Position numbers and translations under genes: made by a program. A stretch of DNA of 64,000 bases from Streptomyces sp. ICC1 (GTDB lineage: Bacteria > Actinomycetota > Actinomycetes > Streptomycetales > Streptomycetaceae): the NCBI RefSeq assembly GCF_003287935.1, contig NZ_CP030287.1, forward strand, positions 1,116,001-1,180,000, read 5' to 3'. The number at the start of each line of letters is the position of its first letter. Within the stretch, counting starts at the first letter, position 1. Below are positions 18,226 through 27,309 of this stretch, in pieces. The notes under the pieces were generated by a model. That model was not told the DNA's origin. It ran no database searches and saw nothing but the letters and a program-made list of their open reading frames with translations.

Positions 18226-19194
18226 CTAATTGGCGCCGCGTGCCGCAGCGATCTGACGGCTCATGATCGTGGTCAGCTCGTACGCGGTGTGCGAGGCCGC
18301 GACCGAGGTGATCTCCGCGTGATCGTACGCCGGGGCCACCTCGACGACGTCCGCCGAAACCAGGTTGCAGGAGGAGAGGCCTCGGATGATCTCCAGCAGC
18401 TCGCGCGAGGTCATGCCGCCGGCCTCCGGCGTGCCCGTACCGGGCGCGTGCGCCGGGTCCAGCACGTCGATGTCGATCGAGATGTACAGCGGGCGGTCGC
18501 CGATGCGCTGGCGCAGCTGGTCCGCGACCTCGTCGGCGCCGCGCCGGTAGACGTCGGCCGAGGTGACGATGCCGAAGCCCATCTTGGCGTCGTCGTCCAG
18601 GTCCTGCTTGCCGTACAGCGGGCCGCGGGTGCCGACGTGGGACAGCGCCTCCGTGTCGAGGATGCCCTCCTCGACGGCGCGGCGGAACGGCGTGCCGTGC
18701 GTGTACTCGGCGCCGAAGTAGGTGTCCCAGGTGTCCAGGTGCGCGTCGAAGTGGAGCAGGGCCACCGGACCGTGCTTCTTGGCGACGGAGCGCAGCAGCG
18801 GGAGCGCGATGGTGTGGTCGCCGCCGAGGGTCATCAGGCGGGAGCCGTTGCCGATCAGCTCGTCGGCCGCGGCCTCGATCGTGTCGACGGCCTCGTTGAT
18901 GTTGAAGGGGTTCGCCGCGATGTCACCGGCGTCCGCCACCTGCGCCAGCGCGAAGGGGGAGGCGTCCTGCGCGGGGTTGTACGGGCGCAGCAGGCGCGAG
19001 GCCTCGCGGATGGCGTTGCCGCCGAAGCGGGCGCCGGGGCGGTAGGAGACGCCCGAGTCGAAGGGCACGCCGACGACGGCCACGTCCGCCTTGCCGCCGA
19101 CCTCGTCCAGGCGGGGCAGCCGGGCGAAGGTCGCGGGGCCCGCGTAGCGCGGGATGCGGGAGGAGTCGACGGGGCCGCGCGGCTGCGTGCTCAT
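18226..19194 (-). CDS. Agmatinase/guanidinobutyrase (ureohydrolase)
   Basis: A 322-residue ureohydrolase with binuclear Mn ligands in [20 protein letters not shown] and [19 protein letters not shown]. It removes urea from a guanidino substrate. Sequence alone does not separate agmatine from 4-guanidinobutyrate; pairing with the TPP enzyme favours the latter. The start is the ATG at 19194 behind GAAGGG. A PucR-like regulator fragment is divergent at 19322 and may have been the original controller. Confidence 0.88.
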   Translation of the reverse strand: MSTQPRGPVDSSRIPRYAGPATFARLPRLDEVGGKADVAVVGVPFDSGVSYRPGARFGGNAIREASRLLRPYNPAQDASPFALAQVADAGDIAANPFNINEAVDTIEAAADELIGNGSRLMTLGGDHTIALPLLRSVAKKHGPVALLHFDAHLDTWDTYFGAEYTHGTPFRRAVEEGILDTEALSHVGTRGPLYGKQDLDDDAKMGFGIVTSADVYRRGADEVADQLRQRIGDRPLYISIDIDVLDPAHAPGTGTPEAGGMTSRELLEIIRGLSSCNLVSADVVEVAPAYDHAEITSVAASHTAYELTTIMSRQIAAARGAN

Positions 19195-19321
19195 GAGGGG
19201 GTGCCCTTCTGGAGGTACTGCGGGTTCCTGCGGGTGCGGTGCTTCGAGCGTAAGCCGACACCCGGGAGGCGCGAAGTGTACGTTTCATCCATCTGGCTCC
19301 CCTGATGTGTACGGAGTATCC

Positions 19322-20068
19322 ATGGAAGCCCCTCCCACCCCGCCGGTGGCGCTCGGCAGGCTGCTGGCCGACCACGAGCTGGGGCTGCGGCACCTGGCCG
19401 GGCCGGCCGAGGGCGAGGTGCACGGCGTGCACGCCTCGGAGATGGCGGACCCGTCGCCGTACCTGCTGGGTGGCGAGCTGCTGCTGACGGCCGGCGCGGG
19501 GCTCGCGGGGGCGGACCGGGAGGGTTTCGGCCTTGTCATGGTCGACGCGGACCTCTCCGGGCGCGTGGACCCCTGGTTGCGCCATGCGGGTGCGTTGTGC
19601 GACTGGCGTGTCCGCAGGAGTGATTGGGAGTTGGACCACGACCCGCCGCCGGCCCATCCCCCGGTCTGCCGGAAGGCGGCCGCCCTGACCGGTGACCACT
19701 CCGCGGCAGCGCGCCGCCGCCGAGACCTGGCAGTCGAGGGTTTCCTGGCCTTGCGCGAAGGCGGGCTGCAGGATTTCCACATCGCGGCCCACTGCCTGAA
19801 AAGCGAGCTCCTGGACGCCTGGTGGCTCCGCTGGCGTGACGGCTCCCTGGCCGCAGCCGTCACGACCGGCCGTCAGCTGGAACGGCTGAAGGCCGGAGAC
19901 CTCTCCCACCTCGACCACGGCGAAGTGTCGCGACTGGAGCGTCCGGAGCACCAACGCTTCGGCATGTGCGGCCGCCTTCACACCTATCCCGTCCCCGACC
20001 GCCCAATACGGCCGTTCCGCGGTCCGTCGGGGTCACCTCACCCCCACCTCCCGAAGGAGCCCTTCTGA
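19322..20068 (+). pseudogene. Truncated PucR-type regulator fused to unrelated sequence
   Basis: The first 65-70 residues (LGRLLADHELGLRHLAGPA, then GGELLLTAGAGLAG) match the N-terminal sensor domain of PucR-family regulators. After about 19530 the similarity stops, and the frame continues for about 175 residues without a PucR HTH or other known domain. Its TGA overlaps the ATG of the GH62 gene (TGATG). The intact regulator would have been divergent from the ureohydrolase operon. The join marks the left boundary of the arabinan-degradation island. The chimera is unlikely to bind DNA. Confidence 0.6.
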
Positions 20069-21549
20069 TGTGGTTTCGCCATCCCTCCCCGGTCCACCTG
20101 AGACGACGTCTGCTCGCCGTGCTCGCGCCCTTGCTGCTCCTGGCCACCTTCCTCAGTGTCCAGCCCGCCAGCGCGGCGACCGTCGACCCCAACGCCTCCT
20201 ACGTGCTGGTCAACCGCAACAGCGGCAAGGCCCTGGACGTCTACAACCTGGCGACCGGCGACGGCGCCCGCATCACCCAGTGGACCCGGAACGATCAGAA
20301 CCAGCAGCAGTGGCAGTTCGTCGACTCCGGCGGCGGTAACTACCGCATCAAGTCCCGCCACTCCGGCAAGGTGCTGGACGTCCAGAACGGTTCCACCGCG
20401 AACGGCGCCTCGATCGTCCAGTGGGCCGACGCGAACGGGACCAACCAGCAGTGGCGGCTGGCCGACAGCTCGGACGGCTACGTGAGGCTCATCGCGCGCC
20501 ACAGCAACAAGGCTCTCGAGGTACAAGGCGGGTCCACCGCCGACAACGCGAACGTCGTCCAGTACGACGACTGGGGCGGCACCAACCAGCAGTGGCAGCT
20601 CGTCAAGGTCGGTGCCGGCAACCCCGGTGCGTGCGCTCTTCCGTCGACATACCGCTGGACCTCGACGGGCGCACTGGCGCAGCCCAAGGCCGGGTGGGCG
20701 TCGCTCAAGGACTTCACCGTCGCTCCCTACAACGGCAAGCATCTCGTCTATGCGACGACGCACGGCGCCGCGGGAACGGGAACGGGCTGGGGTTCGATGA
20801 ACTTCGGCCTGTTCACCAACTGGTCGGAGATGGCCTCGGCCAGCCAGAACACGATGTCGAACTCCGTCGTCGCGCCCACGCTCTTCTACTTCGCGCCGAA
20901 GAACATCTGGGTGCTCGCCTACCAGTGGGGAGGCGGGAGCGCCTTCTCCTACCGGACGTCGAGCGACCCGTCCAACCCCAATGGCTGGTCCTCACAGCAG
21001 GTGCTCTTCACCGGAAGCATCACCGGCTCCACCACAGGCCCCATCGACCAGACGCTCATCGCCGACGGCACGAACATGTACCTGTTCTTCGCCGGTGACA
21101 ACGGCAAGATCTACCGGGCCAGCATGCCGATCGGGAACTTCCCGAGCAGTTTCGGCTCGAACTACACGACGATCATGAGCGATACGGCGGACAACCTGTT
21201 CGAAGCCCCGCAGGTCTACAAGCTCCAGGGCCAGGACCGCTACCTCATGCTCGTCGAGGCGAGGGGCTCGCAGGGCCGCTACTTCCGCTCGTTCACGGCC
21301 ACCAGCCTGAACGGCTCATGGACACCCCAGGCCGCGACCGAGAGCAACTCCTTCGCCGGTAAGGCCAACAGCGGCGTCACCTGGACCAACGACATCAGCC
21401 ATGGCGAACTGATCCGCACCAGCGCCGATCAGACCTTCACCGTCGATCCCTGCAACCTGCAGTTCCTCTACCAGGGACGCGACCCCAACTCCGGCGGCGA
21501 ATACGGCCAATGGCCCTACCGGCCGGGTCTGCTGACACGGCAGCGCTAA
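20068..21549 (+). CDS. Secreted GH62 alpha-L-arabinofuranosidase with N-terminal CBM13
   Basis: A 493-residue enzyme: Sec signal (residues 1-36, cleavage after ASA), a ricin-type beta-trefoil (about 40-170, three repeats such as [11 protein letters not shown] with QQWQ/QQWR motifs), then a GH62 five-bladed propeller. Catalytic candidates are Asp in [10 protein letters not shown], Asp in [11 protein letters not shown] and Glu in LFEAPQVYK. It should remove arabinofuranose side chains from arabinoxylan. The ATG at 20068 follows AAGGAG. CBM13-GH62 is a known Streptomyces architecture. Confidence 0.92.
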   Translation: MWFRHPSPVHLRRRLLAVLAPLLLLATFLSVQPASAATVDPNASYVLVNRNSGKALDVYNLATGDGARITQWTRNDQNQQQWQFVDSGGGNYRIKSRHSGKVLDVQNGSTANGASIVQWADANGTNQQWRLADSSDGYVRLIARHSNKALEVQGGSTADNANVVQYDDWGGTNQQWQLVKVGAGNPGACALPSTYRWTSTGALAQPKAGWASLKDFTVAPYNGKHLVYATTHGAAGTGTGWGSMNFGLFTNWSEMASASQNTMSNSVVAPTLFYFAPKNIWVLAYQWGGGSAFSYRTSSDPSNPNGWSSQQVLFTGSITGSTTGPIDQTLIADGTNMYLFFAGDNGKIYRASMPIGNFPSSFGSNYTTIMSDTADNLFEAPQVYKLQGQDRYLMLVEARGSQGRYFRSFTATSLNGSWTPQAATESNSFAGKANSGVTWTNDISHGELIRTSADQTFTVDPCNLQFLYQGRDPNSGGEYGQWPYRPGLLTRQR

Positions 21550-21588
21550 CGACGTGACACGGGTCCGGCTCCGGACCGGAGCCGGCGT

Positions 21589-21617
21589 GGCGGGCTCGGC
21601 GGAAGGCTGAGCCCGCC
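21589..21617 (+). terminator. Hairpin after GH62 gene
   Basis: GGCGGGCTC at 21589-21597 pairs with GAGCCCGCC at 21609-21617, 40 bases after the GH62 stop codon. Confidence 0.7.
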
Positions 21618-21621
21618 CGGG

Positions 21622-21822
21622 TCACGCGAAGAGAAGAGCCAGCGTGCCGGTCCCAGGCGCCAGGACGTAGGGGCCGCCGTTCCGCCGCTGCCGGCGCCTG
21701 CTTCGTAGGCACTGCCTCCGCGGCCCCCGTTCGCGGTCACGGTGATGCCGTTGACGGTGATGCTGGTGTCGCCGCCGTCGCTTCCGGCCTGTCCTGCCGC
21801 TCCCTGCTGAGATGTCCGTCAC
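21622..21822 (-). pseudogene. Remnant of a Gly-rich protein C-terminus
   Basis: Minus-strand translation in mixed frames gives a Gly-rich stretch (around GGDTSITVNGITVTANGG) and an ending PYVLAPGTGTLALLFA before a stop at 21622. No start or complete frame is present. It looks like the decayed end of a Gly-rich surface or secreted protein. The rest of 21550-22577 holds no gene that I can support. Confidence 0.3.
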
Positions 21823-21877
21823 GACAGGCAGTCCAGGCTCCCCAACCGGGGGCCCTGAAACCGCCTGCGCACAGGAT

Positions 21878-21912
21878 GAGGAACCCCAGCCGATGCGCGG
21901 CTGGGGTTCCTC
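21878..21912 (-). terminator. Perfect 15-bp hairpin after a lost minus-strand gene
   Basis: GAGGAACCCCAGCCG at 21878-21892 pairs exactly with 21898-21912. Just upstream on the minus strand (21930-22000) a frame ending AVYGVGNSTC and a stop codon is all that remains of the gene it once served. Confidence 0.7.
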
Positions 21913-22198
21913 GGTGCGGTGAGTATCGGTCAGCAGGTGGAGTTGCCCACGCCGTAAACCGCTCGTCTACACGTCGGCGGACCGCACCACATCGCGATCA
22001 CCGTGGATCAGGCGGGTCAGCGCTGCAGGGTGAGCAGGCCCGGCCGGTACGGCAACTCACGTCCGTCCCGTCAGCAACTTTGACAGGACGAGATTCGGAT
22101 GACGCCTCAGTGACGGACAGGTTTCGACGCGGGTACTTGACGGCCTCTCATGTGCCGTGGTTTTCTCCCTGCAACACACCGGATGTTCGACTTTCAAG

Positions 22199-22214
22199 TT
22201 GTTAGCGCTAACAA
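22199..22214. promoter_or_regulatory. LacI-family operator, perfect palindrome
   Basis: TTGTTAGCGCTAACAA is a perfect 16-bp palindrome with the central CG typical of LacI-family operators. It lies about 360 bases upstream of the GH43 gene at 22578. Matching sites occur at 24717 and 31295. Confidence 0.8.
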
Positions 22215-22577
22215 TACGCCGGAGGCCCGGCATCCCCACCCCGCAGGGGTCACGTCTTGCCGCCACCCCGGACAAACAGTCCGTTCGCGCAGTTCAGCGC
22301 ACCAACCCAGATGACCAACCGCCCCGATGCGGGACGCGGTCACCGGCCCGGACGGCCGAAAGGCAGCACGATGGCCGACACCACCAACTCCCGTGCAGGC
22401 AGCGGCCGCCCGCCCGGCATCCGAGTAGGCGAAGACGGTCTGACGGTCGCCAGCGCTCGGCGGCTCCGTCCGCATCGCACGGTTCGCACGGACCACACCC
22501 CGAGCGCAGCAACGTCCCTCCTCCGCATCTGACCAGCTGCTCAGTCCCCGACGCGCAGCACCAGGAAGGATCACACC

Positions 22578-24476
22578 ATGGCCAGTACCGCCGTCCACAG
22601 GGCAACGGCTCACCCGACCGCAGTGAGGTCACCCGCCGCCGGTACGAGCCTCGCCCGGGCAGCCTGGGTGCTGATGATCCTCATATTGGCGTTCGTCGTC
22701 CTTCCCGCCGCGGTGCATCCCACGGCGGCCAGGGCCGACAACCCGATCGTGCAGCACGTCTACACCGCCGACCCTGCCCCACTGGTGCACAACGGGCGGG
22801 TCTACCTCTACACCGGGCACGACGAGGACACCTCCACCTCCTCCTTCGTGATGAATGACTGGCGGGTGTGGTCCTCCGCCGACATGGTCAACTGGACCGA
22901 CCACGGCTCACCGCTCAGCCTGAACACCTTCAGCTGGGCGGGTGCCAACGCGTGGGCGGGCCAGGCTGTCGAACGGGACGGCAAGTTCTACTGGTACGTG
23001 CCGGTGTCGGTCCGGGCGACCGGCCAATTCGCCATCGGCGTGGCGGTGTCGGACAGCCCCACCGGCCCGTTCCGGGACGCCCTCGGCCACCCGCTGGTGG
23101 AGAACAGCGAGATCGACCCGACCGTCTTCATCGACGACGACGGCCAGGCCTACCTGTACTGGGGCAACCCGAACCTTTGGTACGTCAAGCTGAACGCGGA
23201 CATGACGTCCTACGCAGGCAGCCCCGTCAGAATTCCGCTCACCACCGAGGGCTTCGGGTCCCGCACCGACAACCCCGACCGTCCCACGCTGTACGAAGAA
23301 GCACCATGGGTCTACAAGCGGAACGGCCTGTACTACATGGTGTATGCCGCCAAGTGCTGCTCGGAGTTCATCGCCTACTCCACGGCACCCAGCCCGACCG
23401 GACCGTGGACCTACCGTGGAACAGTCATGCCCGCCCAGGGCAACAGCTTCACCAACCACGCGGGCATCGTGGACTTTCAGGGCAACTCGTATTTCTTCTA
23501 TCACAACGGCGCCCTCCCGGGCGGCGGCGGCTTCACCCGCTCGGTCGCAGTGGAGAAGTTTTCCTACAACGCTGACGGAACGATCCCGACGATCAATATG
23601 ACGACGGCCGGGGCGCCGCAGGCCGGCACGCTCGATCCTTATGTCCGCCAGGAAGCCGAGTCCATCGCGTGGGGCAGCGGCATCGAAACCGAACCCTCCA
23701 GCGAGGGCGGGATGAACATCAGCTGGATTGAAAACGGCGATTACATCAAGGTCAAGGGCGTGGCATTCGGCACCGGTGCCGGCTCGTTCACCGCCAGGGT
23801 GGCCTCAAACACCAGCGGCGGCCGAGTTGAGCTGCACCTGGACAGTGCTACTGGGCCGACGGCCGGGACCTGCACGGTGTCGGGCACCGGAGGCTGGCAG
23901 ACCTGGAGCACGGTCTCGTGCCCTGTCACCGGTGCGACCGGGACCCACGATCTGTACCTGAGCTTCGCCGGTGGCAGCGGGTACCTGTTCAACATGAACT
24001 GGTGGCAGTTCACCACCGGCCAGCCCGCCTTCTCGTCAACCGCCGTCGCCCAGCACAGCGGGCACTGCCTGGACGACCCCAACCAGAGCACCGCCGACGG
24101 CACTCAGTACCGGCAGTACACCTGCGGCGCCGGTGAGGAGCAGCGGTTCGACTTCCGCCCGGTGCCAGGGGTGGCGGACACCTACTCCCTGGTGAACCGC
24201 CACAGCGGCAAGTGCCTCGACATCCGCGGTGTCTCCACCGCCGACGGCGCGGCGGTCCACCAGTGGACCTGCCACGGCGACACGAACCAGCAGTTCACGC
24301 TGCGGCATGTCGCCGCCAACGACTACCAGCTCGTCGCGGTGCACAGCGGCAAGTGCGTGGACGTCAGCGGGATCTCCACCGCCGTCGGAGCATTGGTCCA
24401 CCAGTGGACCTGTGACTCCGCCAGTGCCCTGGCCACCAAGAAGAACCAGGTCTGGCGCCTGACCGGCAAGAGCTGA
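22578..24476 (+). CDS. Secreted GH43 arabinofuranosidase/xylosidase with CBM6 and CBM13
   Basis: A 632-residue protein. A long signal sequence (hydrophobic AWVLMILILAFVVLPAA, cleavage near residue 53) is followed by a GH43 beta-propeller (about 60-350), a CBM6-type beta-sandwich (about 355-480, from VRQEAESIAWGSG) and a ricin-type trefoil (about 490-630, Cys-containing repeats such as HSGKCLDIRG). GH43 catalytic residues are visible: Asp in YTADPAPL, Asp in SEIDPTVF and Glu in YEEAPWVY. It probably acts on arabinoxylan or arabino-oligosaccharides. The ATG at 22578 follows AGGAAGG. A LacI operator lies upstream and a hairpin terminator downstream. Confidence 0.9.
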   Translation: MASTAVHRATAHPTAVRSPAAGTSLARAAWVLMILILAFVVLPAAVHPTAARADNPIVQHVYTADPAPLVHNGRVYLYTGHDEDTSTSSFVMNDWRVWSSADMVNWTDHGSPLSLNTFSWAGANAWAGQAVERDGKFYWYVPVSVRATGQFAIGVAVSDSPTGPFRDALGHPLVENSEIDPTVFIDDDGQAYLYWGNPNLWYVKLNADMTSYAGSPVRIPLTTEGFGSRTDNPDRPTLYEEAPWVYKRNGLYYMVYAAKCCSEFIAYSTAPSPTGPWTYRGTVMPAQGNSFTNHAGIVDFQGNSYFFYHNGALPGGGGFTRSVAVEKFSYNADGTIPTINMTTAGAPQAGTLDPYVRQEAESIAWGSGIETEPSSEGGMNISWIENGDYIKVKGVAFGTGAGSFTARVASNTSGGRVELHLDSATGPTAGTCTVSGTGGWQTWSTVSCPVTGATGTHDLYLSFAGGSGYLFNMNWWQFTTGQPAFSSTAVAQHSGHCLDDPNQSTADGTQYRQYTCGAGEEQRFDFRPVPGVADTYSLVNRHSGKCLDIRGVSTADGAAVHQWTCHGDTNQQFTLRHVAANDYQLVAVHSGKCVDVSGISTAVGALVHQWTCDSASALATKKNQVWRLTGKS

Positions 24477-24485
24477 ACCAACACG

Positions 24486-24521
24486 GGGTCGGGCCCGGTC
24501 CGGTAACCCGGTGCCCGACCC
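24486..24521 (+). terminator. Hairpin after GH43-CBM6 gene
   Basis: GGGTCGGGC at 24486-24494 pairs with GCCCGACCC at 24513-24521, starting 10 bases after the stop codon. Confidence 0.75.
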
Positions 24522-24716
24522 TGTCCAGTGCCTTTGCGCGACGGCTTCATCTCGCCGCCCGGCCTGGGTCAGCCCTCGGTCCCCTTGCTCGTTCCGATGC
24601 GGAACGTTCGCTACCCCTTGGTGACCTCTTGCAGACAGAAATGACAAACACTCTGGCTGCTCCTGCACATGCTGAGGGACGCCCAGATCACCCCCTGCAC
24701 GGTTCGTCCTCGGAAA

Positions 24717-24730
24717 TGTTAACGCTCACA
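24717..24730. promoter_or_regulatory. LacI-family operator, imperfect
   Basis: TGTTAACGCTCACA matches the 22199 and 31295 sites at 12 of 14 positions. It lies about 43 bases before the start of the GH43 gene at 24773, so it probably overlaps that promoter. Confidence 0.65.
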
Positions 24731-24772
24731 CTTCGGCTCTCGGTCCCCCACGCGTGAGGAAGCTGATCTCGT

Positions 24773-26848
24773 ATGTCCTGGCTCCAACACCCCCACAGCC
24801 GACGGAAAGTCATGGCGGCCACCGTCGGCCTGGTCGCGGGCACCACGCTGCCGGTGATAGGCGCGAGCGCGGCGGCGGCCACGACGGCCCAGCAGGAGCG
24901 GTTCACCAACCCGGTGATCTGGCAGGACTTCGCCGACCTCGAGGTCATCCGCGTCGGCGACGCTTACTACTACACCGGCTCGACCATGCACTTCTCGCCG
25001 GGCGCGCCCGTCCTGCGCTCCTACGACCTGGTCAACTGGGAGTTCATCGGCCACTCGGTGCCGGTCCTCGACTTCGGCGACGCGTACGACCTCAACGGCG
25101 GACGGGCGTACGTCCAGGGCATCTATGCGTCCTCGATGCGCCACCGCCCCAGCGACGGGACCTTCTACTGGCTGGGCCAGACCGGCGGGCAGCGGTCGTA
25201 CGTATACAGAGCCACCAACGCGGCGGGCCCCTGGACCCGGCACGCCGCGATCGGCAGCAATTACTACGACGCGGGACTGCTCTTCGACGACGACGGCACC
25301 CCGTACGTGGCGTACGGCGCCAACGAGATCCGCGTCGCGCAGCTCTCCCCGGACATGCGCACCGAGGTCAGGTCCGAGCACGTGCTCACCAAGCCCGACG
25401 AGATCCACTATATGGAGGGCTCCCGCTTCTACAAGATCAACGGGAACTACTACATCTTCGTCACCCGCCCGCCCAACGGCCAGTACATCTGGAAATCCAC
25501 ATCAGGCCCCTTCGGCCCGTACAAGATGCGGGAGGTGCTGTTGGACCTGCCCGGCCCGATCCCCGGCGGCGGCATACCGCACCAGGGCTCGCTGGTCGAC
25601 ACCCCGAACGGCGACTGGTACTACGTGGGCTTCATCGACGCCTATCCCGGCGGCCGCGTCCCCGCCCTGGCCCCGGTCACCTGGAACGCCGAGGGCTGGC
25701 CCGAGCTCCAGACCGTCAACGGCACGTGGGGCGAGACATACCCCTACCCGGTCACCCCGCACCCGCTCCCGCCGATGACCGGCGCCGACACCTTCCGGGG
25801 AACGGCGCTGGCGCCGTACTGGGAGTGGAACCACAACCCCGACACCGCCGCGTTCACCGTCAACAACGGGCTCACCCTCAGGACCGCCACCGTCACCGAC
25901 GACCTCTACAGCGCCCGTAACACCCTCACCCGCCGCATCCAGGGCCCGGCCTCCACCGCGACCGTCGTGCTCGACTGCTCCGGGATGGCGGACGGCGACC
26001 GGGCCGGGCTGGCGATGCTGCGGGACTCCTCCGCCTGGATCGGTGTCACGCGGCAGGGCGGCGTCAGCAGGCTGGTGATGGTCGACGGCCTGACCATGGA
26101 CGCCAGCTGGAACACCAGCAGCACCGGCACCGAGCAGGCCCGCGCCGACCTCCCCGCGTCCGGCAGCCGCGTCTGGCTGCGCGCCGCCGCCGACATCAGC
26201 CCGGGGCCGGGCCGTCAGGCGACGTTCTCCTACAGCACCGACGGCACCACCTTCACCCGGCTCGGCCCGGCCTTCACCATGAGCGAGAGGCCTCATTTCT
26301 TCATGGGCTACCGCTTCGCCGTCTTCAACCATGCCACCCGGGCCCTCGGCGGCGGAGTGCTGGTGGAACGCTTCGAGTTGCGCGCGCACGCGCCGGCGGC
26401 CCCTGTGGACACCAACGCCTGGTACGTCATGGTCAACCGCAACAGCGGCAAGGCACTGGACGTGGCGGGCGTGAGCTCCGCGGACGGCGCCGCCCTCACG
26501 CAGTGGGCCCGGTACGACGGGCCCAACCAGCAGTTCCAGTTCGTGGACTCCGGTGGCGGCTACTACCAGTTGAAGGCGAGGCACTCCGGCAAGCTGCTGG
26601 ACGTCTCCGGCTGGTCGACGGCCGACAACGCCGCCATCCACCAGTGGAGCGACCACGGTGGCGTGAACCAGCAGTTCCGGTTGGTGGACTCACCGGACGG
26701 ATACGTCCGGTTGATCAACCGCAACAGCGGGAAGGCCGTCGAGGTACCGGGCTTCTCCTCCGCCGACGGGACCGGCATCGTCCAGTATTCGGACTGGGGC
26801 GGAGTGAACCAGCAGTGGAAGCTCGTCCGCGTCGGCTCCACGGGCTAG
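24773..26848 (+). CDS. Secreted GH43 beta-xylosidase/arabinofuranosidase with C-terminal CBM13
   Basis: A 691-residue enzyme with a twin-arginine-type signal (SRRKVMAATVGLVAG). GH43 propeller residues are Asp in WQDFADLEV, Asp in YYDAGLLFDDDG and Glu in YMEGSRFYK. A beta-sandwich of the type that follows GH43 catalytic domains covers about residues 330-535, and a ricin-type trefoil about 545-690. The trefoil is very like that of the GH62 enzyme at 20068 (both have [11 protein letters not shown] and NQQW repeats), which suggests module shuffling within the island. The start at 24773 has AGGAAG 12 bases upstream. Confidence 0.9.
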   Translation: MSWLQHPHSRRKVMAATVGLVAGTTLPVIGASAAAATTAQQERFTNPVIWQDFADLEVIRVGDAYYYTGSTMHFSPGAPVLRSYDLVNWEFIGHSVPVLDFGDAYDLNGGRAYVQGIYASSMRHRPSDGTFYWLGQTGGQRSYVYRATNAAGPWTRHAAIGSNYYDAGLLFDDDGTPYVAYGANEIRVAQLSPDMRTEVRSEHVLTKPDEIHYMEGSRFYKINGNYYIFVTRPPNGQYIWKSTSGPFGPYKMREVLLDLPGPIPGGGIPHQGSLVDTPNGDWYYVGFIDAYPGGRVPALAPVTWNAEGWPELQTVNGTWGETYPYPVTPHPLPPMTGADTFRGTALAPYWEWNHNPDTAAFTVNNGLTLRTATVTDDLYSARNTLTRRIQGPASTATVVLDCSGMADGDRAGLAMLRDSSAWIGVTRQGGVSRLVMVDGLTMDASWNTSSTGTEQARADLPASGSRVWLRAAADISPGPGRQATFSYSTDGTTFTRLGPAFTMSERPHFFMGYRFAVFNHATRALGGGVLVERFELRAHAPAAPVDTNAWYVMVNRNSGKALDVAGVSSADGAALTQWARYDGPNQQFQFVDSGGGYYQLKARHSGKLLDVSGWSTADNAAIHQWSDHGGVNQQFRLVDSPDGYVRLINRNSGKAVEVPGFSSADGTGIVQYSDWGGVNQQWKLVRVGSTG

Positions 26849-26880
26849 TCCTCCTGCTGACACCGGTATCCGGTTCAAGC

Positions 26881-26925
26881 CCACCGAAACTCCCCCTGCC
26901 TGCTGCGCAAGGGGAGTTTCGGTGG
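26881..26925 (+). terminator. Perfect 15-bp hairpin after GH43-CBM13 gene
   Basis: CCACCGAAACTCCCC at 26881-26895 pairs exactly with 26911-26925, 33 bases after the stop codon. Confidence 0.8.
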
Positions 26926-27309
26926 CAGCCCGCGGCGGCCGCCGCCGGGTGCGGCCGGTCGCCGGGGTCGGACGGGAGCGGGGGAGGAGTTGTCACCCGG
27001 GCCCAACGAGCGGCACCACCGGTGGCGTCACGCGGTGGTGGACGGGAACAAGCTGTCCAGCGCCAGGACGGGCACCTACTGATGGACGCTCCGAGGTGGC
27101 GCTCTTGGCCGCGGCCCCGGCGGCAAGGACCAGCCCGGGCGTGTCACGGGGCCACCGGGTCCGGTGAGACGGTGCGACCGCGTCTCGGCGAAAGATGTTT
27201 GAAACGGCAACCCTTCCGCTCCGGCCGGCCACTTAGGGGTGTACCGACGAGGGCGAGCCGTGATCAGCGGCCCTACACCCTCTGTGTCAACACCCGATCG
27301 GAGCCCCAC
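26926..27309. other. Intergenic, no gene seen
   Basis: No supported coding frame. It precedes the sortase-type arabinofuranosidase gene and must hold its promoter. A clear LacI-type palindrome like the other three is not seen; ATGTTTGAAACGG near 27188 is only loosely symmetrical. Confidence 0.5.

Noticed and set aside
22374..22532. Possible small gene between the LacI operator and the GH43 gene
   Set aside because: The frame from the ATG at 22371 has no convincing ribosome binding site or recognisable product and looks like non-coding leader.
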